A DNA stretch of 64,000 nucleotides, taken from positions 1 through 64,000 of the forward strand of contig JAEYLC010000010.1 in the NCBI GenBank assembly GCA_023461435.1, read 5' to 3'. Made by a program: the position numbers and the translations under genes. Under the pieces are notes generated by a model, which did not search any database, was not told the DNA's origin, and was given only the letters and a program-made list of their open reading frames with translations. Source of the stretch: Bacillota bacterium (lineage in GTDB: Bacteria > Bacillota > Clostridia > Christensenellales > SZUA-584). Below, in pieces: positions 23,902-32,759 of the stretch (position 1 is its first letter; the number at the start of each line of letters is the position of its first letter).

Positions 23902-24402
23902 TCAGACGCTGCTTATGATTTTGCCGGAGCCTCCCTGTATCATCGTCGCCGCGCGGCGCACCGCGTCTGTGATCTCCTGATAGCTCGTGCAACGGCACAG
24001 GTTAGACTGCAGCCACGATTCGATCGTATAATCATCAGGATTGGGATGATGTATCAGCAGCGAATGGCACGCCATAATGAATCCCGGCGTGCAAAAGCCG
24101 CACTGAAAAGCCTGCAGCTCGGCGAAAGCCTGCTGAACCGGCGTATCGCTGAGCCCTTCAATGGTGGTGATGCTGTGGCCGATGGCCTCCACGGCCAGCA
24201 TCAAACACGATTTGACCGGCCAGCCGTCCATAAGCACGGTGCACGCGCCGCAGTCACCGTTTTCACAGCCGATTTTTGTGCCCGTGAGCCCCAGTTGCCG
24301 CCGCAACACTTCCGCGAGAATATCCGCGGGACGAACGGCCACATCGCAAACGCGGCCGTTGACGGTCAGGGAGATCAGGCTTTTGCCGGACAGTTTAAGC
24401 AT
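23902..24402 (-). CDS. Molybdenum hydroxylase small subunit, two [2Fe-2S] clusters
   Basis: This 166-residue iron-sulfur subunit carries a plant-type cluster (CENGDCGAC with a further Cys at KSC) and a second cluster in the C-terminal four-helix part (CGFCTPGF and LCRC). It transfers electrons between the molybdenum site and FAD. ATG 24402 was chosen: it overlaps the FAD-subunit stop by 8 bases and gives the family length of 150-170. It is the last gene of a large-FAD-FeS operon. Confidence 0.92.
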   Translation of the reverse strand: MLKLSGKSLISLTVNGRVCDVAVRPADILAEVLRRQLGLTGTKIGCENGDCGACTVLMDGWPVKSCLMLAVEAIGHSITTIEGLSDTPVQQAFAELQAFQCGFCTPGFIMACHSLLIHHPNPDDYTIESWLQSNLCRCTSYQEITDAVRRAATMIQGGSGKIISSV

Positions 24403-25237
24403 TCCTGTTTCCTCGGTTTCTTTGAAATTCGGCAATGATCTTCTCCGCGGTTTTTTGGAATATGAACAAACGATAGGCCGCCGAGCCTTCCAAATCATCC
24501 AGCACGGGCGCGGGAATCTCACTCACCAGCTGCGCCGCGATATCCGCGGCGACAAACCCGTCCTTCACCTTGATGTCCGCGAAACGGAACGGATAGGCGC
24601 ACAGCCCGCTTGCCGCAAGCCGAAGAGCGTCGCCCGCAGACAGCGCGCAAACGGTCACAAGCGGGTAGCCGATCTTTTCACTCTTGGATTTCTTGATATG
24701 ATAGCATGGCAGCACTGCGGCTGCTTCATCAACGACGGCCCGCACGATCAGCTCTCCGCTTTCCGGCCGTTTGCCGCCCGCCAGCGCCAGCGCCGCGGGG
24801 GCCATCTTCGTCCCGCCGGAAAAGGCGATTTCAATCTGTGCGTCCGCAAGCAGCAGCGGCATCAGCGTTTCACGGTAAACGATCATTCCGCTAAGGTTGC
24901 CTCCGAGAGTCAGCCTGCACTGTATCGTATGGTCAGCAATGCGGCCCGCAGTAAGGCTCAGCAGAGGGAAGAGCTCTGTGCGCCTGATGTCGCTGAGCGT
25001 GGCTGCCGCGCCGAAACTCAGCTTCGTGCCGTCCGTGCCGATACCGCGGCATTCGGGTATGCTTTTGATGTCGATCACGGCGTCGGGCTTCAAATTGGAC
25101 ACGCGGCTCATGCTGATGATCTCCGTGCCGCCGCCGTAGTAAAACGGGTGTTTCCCCTGCTCGCTGACATCATCGTAAATCTGCACAGCTCCCTGCAATG
25201 TGTCGGGCAGGTAATAATCAAAATCGTAGGCGAGCAT
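24395..25237 (-). CDS. Molybdenum hydroxylase FAD-binding middle subunit
   Basis: This 280-residue protein of the CoxM/XdhB family has an N-terminal FAD site (YYGGGTEIISMSR, about 33-45), the second FAD block CRLTLGGNLSG (about 106-116), and the C-terminal CO-dehydrogenase flavoprotein domain. It passes electrons from the [2Fe-2S] subunit to an acceptor. The start overlaps the large-subunit stop (TGATG), so translation is coupled. Confidence 0.9.
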   Translation of the reverse strand: MLAYDFDYYLPDTLQGAVQIYDDVSEQGKHPFYYGGGTEIISMSRVSNLKPDAVIDIKSIPECRGIGTDGTKLSFGAAATLSDIRRTELFPLLSLTAGRIADHTIQCRLTLGGNLSGMIVYRETLMPLLLADAQIEIAFSGGTKMAPAALALAGGKRPESGELIVRAVVDEAAAVLPCYHIKKSKSEKIGYPLVTVCALSAGDALRLAASGLCAYPFRFADIKVKDGFVAADIAAQLVSEIPAPVLDDLEGSAAYRLFIFQKTAEKIIAEFQRNRGNRNA

Positions 25238-27546
25238 CAGCTTGTCCCTCCGCCCTGCACGAGCCCCCAGAGGCTTTCGAACGTGACGGGCAGCGTATCA
25301 AGCTGCACATTCGCGGCTTTGCTGAGCGCGTTCGCCAACGCGGGCGGCATCCCGAGAACGCTGTGCTCCGCGATGCCGCGCGCGCCGAGCGGCCCGCTCA
25401 AATTCGGCGTCTCGATGAATTCGGCGATATAGACCGGGTTTTCCTTGAAATGCATGAGCTTGTATGTGCGAAAGCTCGTATCCTTAAGCTCGCCCGAGGC
25501 GTCATAGTGATAGCTTTCGCGTGTGGCCAGCCCGAGCCCCGTGTTCATGCCGCCGAGCACCTGACCCGATGCGCACACGGGTTCGATCACCTTGCCCGCG
25601 TCGATCACCGTGACCGCCTTAATCAGCCGGTAGGTATGCTCATTGCGGTCGTATTCGATTTCGACCGCCTGCGCGCCCACCGTCCAGTACGGCCCGGGCT
25701 GCCCCTTGCCGGTTTCCCTGTCGAGCTTTGATAGATTCTTCATGATGAAATGCCCACGGCCGATCACGGGGCCGCCCATTGCGTTGCCTTCCTTGGTTTT
25801 GACGCCAAAAACGATATCCTTAAATGGCAGAGAGACGGATTTATCCTCCCGAAGGTGCGCCGATTCATTCTCAAGAACGATGTCTTCCGGTATGCAGCGC
25901 AGCGCGAGCGCCGCGTTGGCCTTGAGCTGGCGGATCGCGTCGTCAGCCGCCGCAATGATCGCGTTGCCCGCCATATAGGTGGACATGCTCGCGACGGTTT
26001 TCCAATGCTCGGGGTGCGAATGCGTATTCACATCCATATTCATGACGATTTTATCAAGATTGAGGCCAAGCCGCTCGGAGAGTATCCGCGGCAGCGCGGT
26101 GGTCATGCCCGGTCCGCATTCGATGACGCTGCAGCTTAAATTCACGCTGCCGTCCGAGCAGAACTGCACAATGGCAGACGATGAGGCGTCGGAGGGGGAG
26201 CTCGAGGTTTTGGAGAAGCACGCCATGCCTTTGGCGCGTATCTGATTTGCCTGCGCTCCGGCGGAAGTGCCGTTTTCCCAGACGATGAGCTGCCGGACCC
26301 TGTCGATGCACGCTTCAAGATTGCCCGTGTTGCTGAGCGTCACCTTAACCTGCGTGGGCGTATAATCGCCTTCGCGCACCGCGTTGATGCGCCGCAATTC
26401 GGCGGAGTCCATGCCGAGCTTGCTCGCGAGCTTTTCCATCGTGCGTTCAATCGCGAAATGGGAGACCTCGTGCCCGAACCCTCGAAACGATGTGGTATAC
26501 ACATGGTTGGTATAGACGCAGACGGAATCGCACTCCACGCACGGTATGTTATATGCGCCGGTGCAGCTTGCGGCGGCGGCGCGCGTCATAGAGGGCGTGG
26601 TATCGGCATAAGCGCCCGAATCGATAAAAAAATCCGCTTTGAGCGCCTGCAGGTGGCCATGCTTATCCGCGCCGAGCTTTAAATGTGCTTTCATGCCGAT
26701 TTTGCATCCGCTCGAATAAAAGCTTTCTTCACGCGTCAAAGCGATGCGCACTTCCTGCCCGCCTGCCGCGCGGGAGGCGATAAACGCCATGAGCTCCGGA
26801 TGCGGATTGACCTTGCCGCCGTATCCGCCGCCCACAAAAGGCGTCTCGACGACGATGCTGCTTTCGGGCAGCATAAAATATTTCGCGATCAGCGCTCTGA
26901 CCGCGTGAACGCCCTGCGATGCGGTGTGAATACGGATATGCCCGTTCGGGAGTATCTGAGCCCGCGCGTTTCGCGTTTCCATATAGGCATGGCTCGCTTG
27001 CGGCATATGGTATTCGCCTTCCGCGACGACGTCGCAGCAGACCCAGCCATAGTTCATGTTGCCTTTGCGTATTTTTGTGCGGTTGGAGATGTTCGAATTC
27101 ATTTCGGGATAGACTTCTTCAACGGTGTGCGTATACTGCATCAGTGCGGGGTGAACGAGCGTCGGGGCGGCAAGCAATGCGTCTTCAACGGAGTTGACGA
27201 CGGCCAGCGGCTCATACTGCACCTGAATCAGCTTGGCCCCCTGGGCGGCCTGCCATTCCTCATCAGCCACCACAATGGCCACCGGCTCGCCAAAGTAGCG
27301 CACTTTGTCAATGGCCAAAATCGGCATGTCCTGTAATACGGAGCCGGTGAGCTGCGGGCAATCCTGGCCGGTGACGACCGCGCGTACACCGGGCACATGA
27401 AACGCCCCTGATATATCGATGGAAAGAATGCGCGCGTGGGCGAACACGCTGGTTAAAAGCCTTGCCTGAAGGCATGGAGGAGCAACGTCATCGTCATTGT
27501 ATTTGGCTTTGCCGCTGACCTTTAACCATGCGTCGTTTCTGATCAC
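25237..27546 (-). CDS. Molybdenum hydroxylase large subunit, xanthine dehydrogenase/aldehyde oxidase family
   Basis: This ~769-residue molybdopterin subunit begins with NDAWLKVSGKAKYNDD, the usual start of the family. Seen in order are PQASHAYME, FVGGGYGGKV, TTSFRGFGHEVSHF, IECGPGMTT and, near the end, GARGIAEH, carrying the catalytic Glu. The FRGFG block without a Cys favours xanthine dehydrogenase or a related hydroxylase over CO dehydrogenase. The substrate is unknown. GTG 27546 was chosen because GGAG lies 8 bases upstream and the N-terminus then matches the family; ATG 27648 is an alternative. No molybdenum-insertion genes are adjacent. Confidence 0.88.
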   Translation of the reverse strand: MIRNDAWLKVSGKAKYNDDDVAPPCLQARLLTSVFAHARILSIDISGAFHVPGVRAVVTGQDCPQLTGSVLQDMPILAIDKVRYFGEPVAIVVADEEWQAAQGAKLIQVQYEPLAVVNSVEDALLAAPTLVHPALMQYTHTVEEVYPEMNSNISNRTKIRKGNMNYGWVCCDVVAEGEYHMPQASHAYMETRNARAQILPNGHIRIHTASQGVHAVRALIAKYFMLPESSIVVETPFVGGGYGGKVNPHPELMAFIASRAAGGQEVRIALTREESFYSSGCKIGMKAHLKLGADKHGHLQALKADFFIDSGAYADTTPSMTRAAAASCTGAYNIPCVECDSVCVYTNHVYTTSFRGFGHEVSHFAIERTMEKLASKLGMDSAELRRINAVREGDYTPTQVKVTLSNTGNLEACIDRVRQLIVWENGTSAGAQANQIRAKGMACFSKTSSSPSDASSSAIVQFCSDGSVNLSCSVIECGPGMTTALPRILSERLGLNLDKIVMNMDVNTHSHPEHWKTVASMSTYMAGNAIIAAADDAIRQLKANAALALRCIPEDIVLENESAHLREDKSVSLPFKDIVFGVKTKEGNAMGGPVIGRGHFIMKNLSKLDRETGKGQPGPYWTVGAQAVEIEYDRNEHTYRLIKAVTVIDAGKVIEPVCASGQVLGGMNTGLGLATRESYHYDASGELKDTSFRTYKLMHFKENPVYIAEFIETPNLSGPLGARGIAEHSVLGMPPALANALSKAANVQLDTLPVTFESLWGLVQGGGTS

Positions 27547-27696
27547 GATTTTATCTCCAAAAATATTTATTAAATTATTATTGCCAAAATACGAGGGTTG
27601 ATATCCGCCATTCAGACGTGAATTTTTATCCACTTGTCGGGATTGCATAAATTGATATGTATTAAGAGAAAATAAATAAAAAAAGGAGGAACTGTC

Positions 27697-27966
27697 ATGG
27701 GCATAATTTCTTGGATCATTCTGGGTGCACTCGCAGGCTGGGTGGCCAGCATTATCATGAAGAACAACCCGAGGATGGGAGCATTTGCGAACATCGCCGT
27801 GGGTATCATCGGCGCTTTTATCGGCGGTTTCATTATGAATCTGATCGGAGCAAACGCGGATGTCACGGGCTTTACGCTGGAGAGCTTTCTTGTGGCGCTG
27901 CTCGGGTCGGTGATACTGCTTGCGATCATCAATCTGGTGAGAAAAGGTTCGGTCACGGATAAGTAA
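27697..27966 (+). CDS. GlsB/YeaQ/YmgE-family small membrane protein
   Basis: This 89-residue protein has three hydrophobic helices and the family pattern IISWIILGALAGWVAS, GAFANIAVGIIGAFIGGFI and FLVALLGSVILLAIINLV. Members are linked to general stress response, but their biochemical function is not known. A strong AAAGGAGG site lies before the ATG and a clear terminator follows. It is divergent from the molybdenum hydroxylase operon with about 150 bases between. Confidence 0.9.
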   Translation: MGIISWIILGALAGWVASIIMKNNPRMGAFANIAVGIIGAFIGGFIMNLIGANADVTGFTLESFLVALLGSVILLAIINLVRKGSVTDK

Positions 27967-27975
27967 AATAAAATG

Positions 27976-28020
27976 ACAGAAGCATGACGGAAGCATTCTT
28001 ATGCTTCTGTTTCATTTTTA
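27976..28020 (+). terminator. Terminator of the GlsB-like gene
   Basis: ACAGAAGCAT (27976-27985) pairs with ATGCTTCTGT (28001-28010), followed by TTCATTTTTA. Confidence 0.85.
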
Positions 28021-28057
28021 ACGGCTCGTCGCACAGCCGGGCAAAGGAGGCGGTTTT

Positions 28058-28975
28058 CTGGACAAGGGAATACTCAGCGCGGAATACATCGTACTGATCA
28101 TCACCGGCATCGTGATGGGGACGATAGCGAGGGTGATCACGCTGGTGATCGACTACAGGCAAAACCCTTCCTATCCGAACGGGCAGTTTATCAATATCGT
28201 GACCGGGTTTGTGGCGGCCGCTCTCGGGTCCGTCGCGATTCCGGCCATCGTGGAGAAGGACTTCACGGCAATCACGTTTTTGGCCGTTGGGATTCAGCAT
28301 TTCAGGGATATCCGCAAGATCGAGGGTGAAAGCCTCGGCAAGCTCGAGCATACGGAATATGCGAAGCGCGGGGAAGCGTATATCGACGGCATCGCCAAAA
28401 CGTACGAAGCCAGAAACTATATATCGCTGCTCACATCGCTGATCACTGTCTTTGCCATGAAGGTTTCCGGGCTTTCGGATGCCTTTCTGCTTGTCCTTTT
28501 GGGCCTTGCCGTGGGGCTTGCGAGTGTATTCATCATGAAATCGCTCACGAAAGGAAAAACCGTGGGAGATATCTGCACGGTGAAGCCGGGCAAGATCACG
28601 GTGGACGGCTCCGAGCTTCATGTGGACGGCATGTATGTAAGCAGCATTTTGGGGACCGACAGAAGCAGAGAGCTGCTGCTCAATGAGGGGCTGGCCGTGG
28701 TGGTTGAGCCCAAAAAGCCGGTTTTTAGGATCACGCTTGAAAACTACGGGCAGCGGCAGGCGATGCTGTTTGAGGCGGTCAGGGCACTCGGCGTCAAACG
28801 GTACAAATTTACGAGAAGGAATTTCACTCAGGGCAAAATCGCGATCGCTTTTGTTCCCATCATCAGCGATATGGATATTTTTATTGCCGCGGTCAGGAAC
28901 ACGCCCATACTTGAAAACAGCCGCAAGGTCCGCCGGATCATAAAATCAAGGAGCGAAAATGAAAGACAAGCCTGA
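28058..28975 (+). CDS. YIEGIA-family membrane protein
   Basis: This ~305-residue protein of a family named for its YIEGIA motif reads YIDGIA at residues 108-113. N-terminal and central hydrophobic segments (IVLIITGIVMGTIARVI; FVAAALGSVAIPAIV; LLVLLGLAVGLASVFIM) suggest membrane insertion, with a soluble C-terminal half. The family is found in endospore formers. The start is uncertain: a perfect AAAGGAGG (28043-28050) lies 7 bases before an in-frame CTG at 28058, while the first in-frame GTG/ATG (28112/28115) has no ribosome site and would cut into the first helix. The next gene overlaps it and encodes its small partner. Confidence 0.8.
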   Translation: MDKGILSAEYIVLIITGIVMGTIARVITLVIDYRQNPSYPNGQFINIVTGFVAAALGSVAIPAIVEKDFTAITFLAVGIQHFRDIRKIEGESLGKLEHTEYAKRGEAYIDGIAKTYEARNYISLLTSLITVFAMKVSGLSDAFLLVLLGLAVGLASVFIMKSLTKGKTVGDICTVKPGKITVDGSELHVDGMYVSSILGTDRSRELLLNEGLAVVVEPKKPVFRITLENYGQRQAMLFEAVRALGVKRYKFTRRNFTQGKIAIAFVPIISDMDIFIAAVRNTPILENSRKVRRIIKSRSENERQA

Positions 28976-29150
28976 AATCATAGCTTATATTACAAATAAC
29001 AAGGACAGAATCATCACCGGTAATGCGCTGTGCCTTTACATCACGGATGAGACGGAGAGAAAACAAACCATTTTGGAAATCGGCCGGGCTTTACGGGCCA
29101 ATATCATACAGCTCAAGAACGGCGATTATATGATCATTTCCGACACGTAA
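28959..29150 (+). CDS. Small capping subunit for the YIEGIA protein
   Basis: This 63-residue protein overlaps the YIEGIA gene by 17 bases, with AAGGAG (28949-28954) upstream of its ATG. It reads like the small proteins annotated as the capping-complex subunit for YIEGIA: charged N-terminus, ITGNALCLYITDE, then ALRANIIQLKNGDYMII. There is no membrane segment. The pairing is expected from family context; its biochemical role is not established by the sequence. Confidence 0.8.
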   Translation: MKDKPEIIAYITNNKDRIITGNALCLYITDETERKQTILEIGRALRANIIQLKNGDYMIISDT

Positions 29151-29171
29151 ATATTTTTTTTATCAATAATA

Positions 29172-29180
29172 TGGTATAAT
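29172..29180 (+). promoter_or_regulatory. Extended -10 promoter of the multi-PAS kinase
   Basis: TGGTATAAT (29172-29180) is a perfect extended -10. Upstream is T-rich without a good -35 box. The kinase ATG at 29221 lies about 40 bases downstream. Confidence 0.6.
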
Positions 29181-29220
29181 TAATTCCATTTGGTAGATTA
29201 TTATGGTAGCGGAGAGTATC

Positions 29221-32175
29221 ATGTCAATCTATGACGAAAACGTGTGCCTTGACGACCTGTTAAGCATTAAATGGATGTTTGAGCAGCAGCAAAAAATCGC
29301 CCATTTCGGGACATGGGAATGGGACATTCAAAAAAACATATCAAGATGGTCGGAAGAATCCTATAAAATTTACGGTATCGAACAGGGTACCTCTTTGAAT
29401 TATGAGACTGTCGCGGATTTCAGGCACCCGGACGACCGGGAATTGGCAGAAAGGACTTTAAAAAAAGCGATAGAAGAAGGATCGCAATATGATCTGGAAT
29501 ACCGGATCATTCGAAAAACCGGGGAAGTGCGTTTTATACGCGGGTATGGAAAAGTCTATGCGGATAGTGACGGCAAGCCGCAAAAAATATTCGGGACGGT
29601 GCAGGACGTCACCGAAAAAAAGCAGGTGGAGTGGGACCGAGCTTTAAAGGCGAATCTGCTGTTTGCCGTCAACGAAGCGATTATCGCAGCGGATGCGAAC
29701 GGCGTTCTGAAATTTATCAGCAGGAGTGCCGAAAAAGCCTTTGGTATCAGTGCTGGCGAGTTTATCGGCTTCGATTATAAAGAATTTCTAAAAAGATTCA
29801 GAATCGAATGCCCGGTTCAGGAGGTAAGAGATCAGCTCACCGCGGAAGGAAGCTCGGTATTTGAAATTTCTTTTGATACGGATGAAGGCCAAAAATGGCA
29901 TGAGATCCGCAGCAGCGTGGTCAGAGACGATCACGGCGTCATTATCGGGGTGGTTTGCGCCGCACGGGACGTGACACAGCGCAAGGTATCACAAGCCGCC
30001 ATTAACCGCCAGAATACGATACTTAAGCAGACCAATTTGATATATAAGCATGCGCTGTCCTGCGAAACGGCCCAAAGCTTAGCCGATATGTGTCTGGACG
30101 TCATCAGGTCGGTGACGGGCAGTCCTATCGGTTTTATCGGAGAAATAGACAAAGAAGGAAGCCGTCAAACCCTTGCGGGCCAAGCGCTCAATTGGGATAT
30201 CATGAAGGGTATCGAAACGCAGTGCGGCCGCGGACTCCATGAAGACGCAGTCGTCATTAATGACGTGCAGCCATACGAGCCGTCAGCAGGGCCGTTGAAA
30301 ATCCACACATTTCTCAGCATACCATATCAACGCGGCGGCCGTATTGCAGGGTTATTGGTTGCCGCAAACCGTAAAGGCGGTTATACATGGGAGCAAAAGG
30401 AGATGCTCGAAGCGCTGGCGCCGGCGATCATTGAAGCGCTGGCCACAAAGCGTGCGACAGAGCTTTTAAGAGACAATGAGCTGCTGCTCCGGACAATCAT
30501 GGAAAGCGCTTCGGATTTTATGTTTTTGAAGGACAAAAGCAGCCGCGTCGTGATGGTCAATCAGGCTTACGGAAGGGTCTTCAACGTCGATATCAAGGAC
30601 GTGGTTGGAAAGGATGATTATGAGCTGTACCCCGATTTCGATATGGCCTCACAGGTCATTGAGAATGACCGGCAGGTAATGGAGAGCGGAAAGATGCAGA
30701 TCTGTCAGGAATCGGCGATGACGGCGGACGGCTATAAAACATTTTCGTTATCCAAGGTGCCGTGGCGCGATATCAACGGCGACATCATCGGCGTGCTCGG
30801 CGTTGCGCATGATGTCACCGAGCTGAACGAAACCAAAGACTCGCTTCAGAACACGGTGACCTCGTTAAAACACAGCAAGCAATACATAGAGCTGCTGTAT
30901 GAGATAACCGGGAAGATTTTGACCAGCACGACGCCGCGCAGGGACATTGACTATATTTGCGATAAGGTCATGCGTTTTTTGGATTGTGACGCCTATTTTA
31001 ATTATCTATATTTTGAGGACGAGGCCTATCTGCGTCTTAACGCCTGCAAGGGAATATCGCCGGACGCGATGAAGGAAGTCGAGCTGCTGCCGGTCGGCGC
31101 GGCGGTGTGCGGCTTTGCGCTGCAGCAAAGATGCCGAATCGTAGCCGAGCATATTCAGCAGGCTGAGGACCAAAGAACCGATTTCTTAAAATCGATCGGC
31201 GTTCGCGCTTACGCCTGCCATCCCTTAATGGCCGGTAACGAGATTTTTGGGACACTCGCCTTCGGAACACGTAAAAAGGACTCCTTCAAAGAGGATGAGC
31301 TTATGCTGATGAAAGCCGTCGCGGAAAGCGCCGCCGTTTCATTAAGAAGAAAGCGGACGGAAGAGAAGCTCTGTGAGCAGGCCAAAGAGCTCGAACAAAA
31401 AAACAGGCTGATCACCGACTTTTTCATCAATGTGTCTCATGAGTTTAAAACGCCGCTGACCATAATCAAGCTGGCCGCCGAACTGCTGGAATACAATATG
31501 AAGAATGAAAAGCCTGAAAAGATCAGCAGCTATCTTGGTATGATACGGTCGAATTCCAACAGGCTGACAAAGCTGGTGGGAAATTTGCTTGATATCACGA
31601 AAGTCGATGCCGGATTCATGTCTCCCAAGCGGTCATTGGTGGATATCGTCGGGCTGCTCGAAAATATCGTTCAGTCCATCCGGCTTTACGCGTCAAAACG
31701 CGCGCTGGCAGTTGATTTTTTATCGAACCTGCCGAGCCGGCTGATCTTTACGGACAGCGGTTTTATTGAGAGGATCGCGCTGAACCTGCTCTCCAACGCC
31801 ATCAAGCATACGCACAAGGGCGGAAGCATCGGCATTGAGCTCCATACCCGCGGAAACAAGATGCTGCTCGCTGTGAAAGACAACGGTGAAGGGATACCCG
31901 ATGACAAGAAGGACATCATATTTGACAGGTTCCGTCAGGTCAACACGTCACTGGCGAGATCGAATGAAGGCTGCGGCATCGGCCTTGCGTTATCAAAGTC
32001 GCTTACGGAATTGCTTGGGGGCCGCATCTGGCTGAAAAGCGAGTATGGCAAAGGGAGCAGCTTTTTTGTGGAGCTGCCTTATGATCATACGAATTCCGAT
32101 CAAACGGTTGTCACAAGCCCGGAGAATATTGAAAGCACCGTGGCCATCGAATTTTCGGATATCAGCTTTTATTAA
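29221..32175 (+). CDS. Cytoplasmic multi-PAS/GAF sensor histidine kinase
   Basis: This ~984-residue kinase has no membrane helix. Domains in order: PAS (about 28-138), PAS (145-255), GAF (270-410), PAS (420-540), GAF (560-715), HisKA with SHEFKTPL (about 735-800), and HATPase with NLLSNAIKHT, DNGEGIPDD and GCGIGLALSK. ATG 29221 is preferred (GGAGAG four bases upstream) over ATG 29203. The layout fits a sensor of intracellular redox, gas or metabolite signals. It converges on a receiver-only regulator at 32192, a possible partner. The kinase has no receiver of its own. Confidence 0.9.
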   Translation: MSIYDENVCLDDLLSIKWMFEQQQKIAHFGTWEWDIQKNISRWSEESYKIYGIEQGTSLNYETVADFRHPDDRELAERTLKKAIEEGSQYDLEYRIIRKTGEVRFIRGYGKVYADSDGKPQKIFGTVQDVTEKKQVEWDRALKANLLFAVNEAIIAADANGVLKFISRSAEKAFGISAGEFIGFDYKEFLKRFRIECPVQEVRDQLTAEGSSVFEISFDTDEGQKWHEIRSSVVRDDHGVIIGVVCAARDVTQRKVSQAAINRQNTILKQTNLIYKHALSCETAQSLADMCLDVIRSVTGSPIGFIGEIDKEGSRQTLAGQALNWDIMKGIETQCGRGLHEDAVVINDVQPYEPSAGPLKIHTFLSIPYQRGGRIAGLLVAANRKGGYTWEQKEMLEALAPAIIEALATKRATELLRDNELLLRTIMESASDFMFLKDKSSRVVMVNQAYGRVFNVDIKDVVGKDDYELYPDFDMASQVIENDRQVMESGKMQICQESAMTADGYKTFSLSKVPWRDINGDIIGVLGVAHDVTELNETKDSLQNTVTSLKHSKQYIELLYEITGKILTSTTPRRDIDYICDKVMRFLDCDAYFNYLYFEDEAYLRLNACKGISPDAMKEVELLPVGAAVCGFALQQRCRIVAEHIQQAEDQRTDFLKSIGVRAYACHPLMAGNEIFGTLAFGTRKKDSFKEDELMLMKAVAESAAVSLRRKRTEEKLCEQAKELEQKNRLITDFFINVSHEFKTPLTIIKLAAELLEYNMKNEKPEKISSYLGMIRSNSNRLTKLVGNLLDITKVDAGFMSPKRSLVDIVGLLENIVQSIRLYASKRALAVDFLSNLPSRLIFTDSGFIERIALNLLSNAIKHTHKGGSIGIELHTRGNKMLLAVKDNGEGIPDDKKDIIFDRFRQVNTSLARSNEGCGIGLALSKSLTELLGGRIWLKSEYGKGSSFFVELPYDHTNSDQTVVTSPENIESTVAIEFSDISFY

Positions 32176-32191
32176 AGCGGTTATTGACTTG

Positions 32192-32572
32192 TCAGGTCGG
32201 ATACCGAACGATTTTTCTCAGCGTAGCCATGAGCTTATCACAATCGACCGGCTTATTGAAACAGCACGCTGCGCCCAGGGCCAGCGCTTTTTGGATAATG
32301 ACATCTGTTCCAAGGGCGGAAACGACAATCACAACCGGTTTTGGTTTCGCCGTTTTGATGCGCTGCAGCAGTTCTAAACCGTTCATTTCCGGCATCACGA
32401 TATCAAGCAGCAGGAAGTCGGCTCTTTCTTTTTTAAGCAGATCCATCGTCTGGTTTCCGTTATAAGCGATGCCCACAATTTTGATGCCCGGATAGAGCTC
32501 TAGTCTGGATTTGAATAATTCGGTAAATTCAACGCAGTTGTCGGTGATGATGATGCGAATCTCTTTTTTCAT
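32192..32572 (-). CDS. Single-domain response regulator, Spo0A-receiver-like
   Basis: This 126-residue receiver has no output domain. Phosphoacceptor D57 (FLLLDIVMPEMNG), T/S position VVSALG and Lys in NKPVD are present; the acidic pair reads TDN (D11, N12), so one acidic residue is replaced. The sequence IKIVGIAYNGNQTMDLLKKE closely resembles the Spo0A receiver. The ATG at 32572 has GAGG eight bases upstream. It could relay phosphate, as Spo0F does, or block a partner. Its stop faces the kinase stop 16 bases away. Confidence 0.85.
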   Translation of the reverse strand: MKKEIRIIITDNCVEFTELFKSRLELYPGIKIVGIAYNGNQTMDLLKKERADFLLLDIVMPEMNGLELLQRIKTAKPKPVVIVVSALGTDVIIQKALALGAACCFNKPVDCDKLMATLRKIVRYPT

Positions 32573-32726
32573 GCGCATGTCCTCGTCATTCCATGAAGGT
32601 GTCATATCAGAAAGGTATGCGATTATATTAACAATAATAGGCAAAAAATACAAGGGGATAGCCGTCCTTTTATGAGCCAAAGCGTCGGCAAGACAAGATA
32701 CGGTGCTTAATGCGCATGTTCTGTGT

Positions 32727-32732
32727 TATAAT
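32727..32732 (+). promoter_or_regulatory. -10 box upstream of the carboxypeptidase gene
   Basis: Perfect TATAAT at 32727-32732, 28 bases before the chosen TTG start. No good -35 was found. Its position argues against translation starting at the upstream GTG (32703). Confidence 0.45.
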
Positions 32733-32759
32733 GAAACAAAAACAACAAGGAAATATCGT

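Noticed and set aside
24161..25432. Long plus-strand open frame across the molybdenum hydroxylase subunits
   Set aside because: It crosses three genes that match known families on the other strand and reads as low-complexity His/Arg/Gln.
25237..27546. CO dehydrogenase (CoxL) identity for the large subunit
   Set aside because: The active-site loop reads TTSFRGFG, typical of xanthine dehydrogenase-type enzymes, with no Cys-containing CoxL motif.
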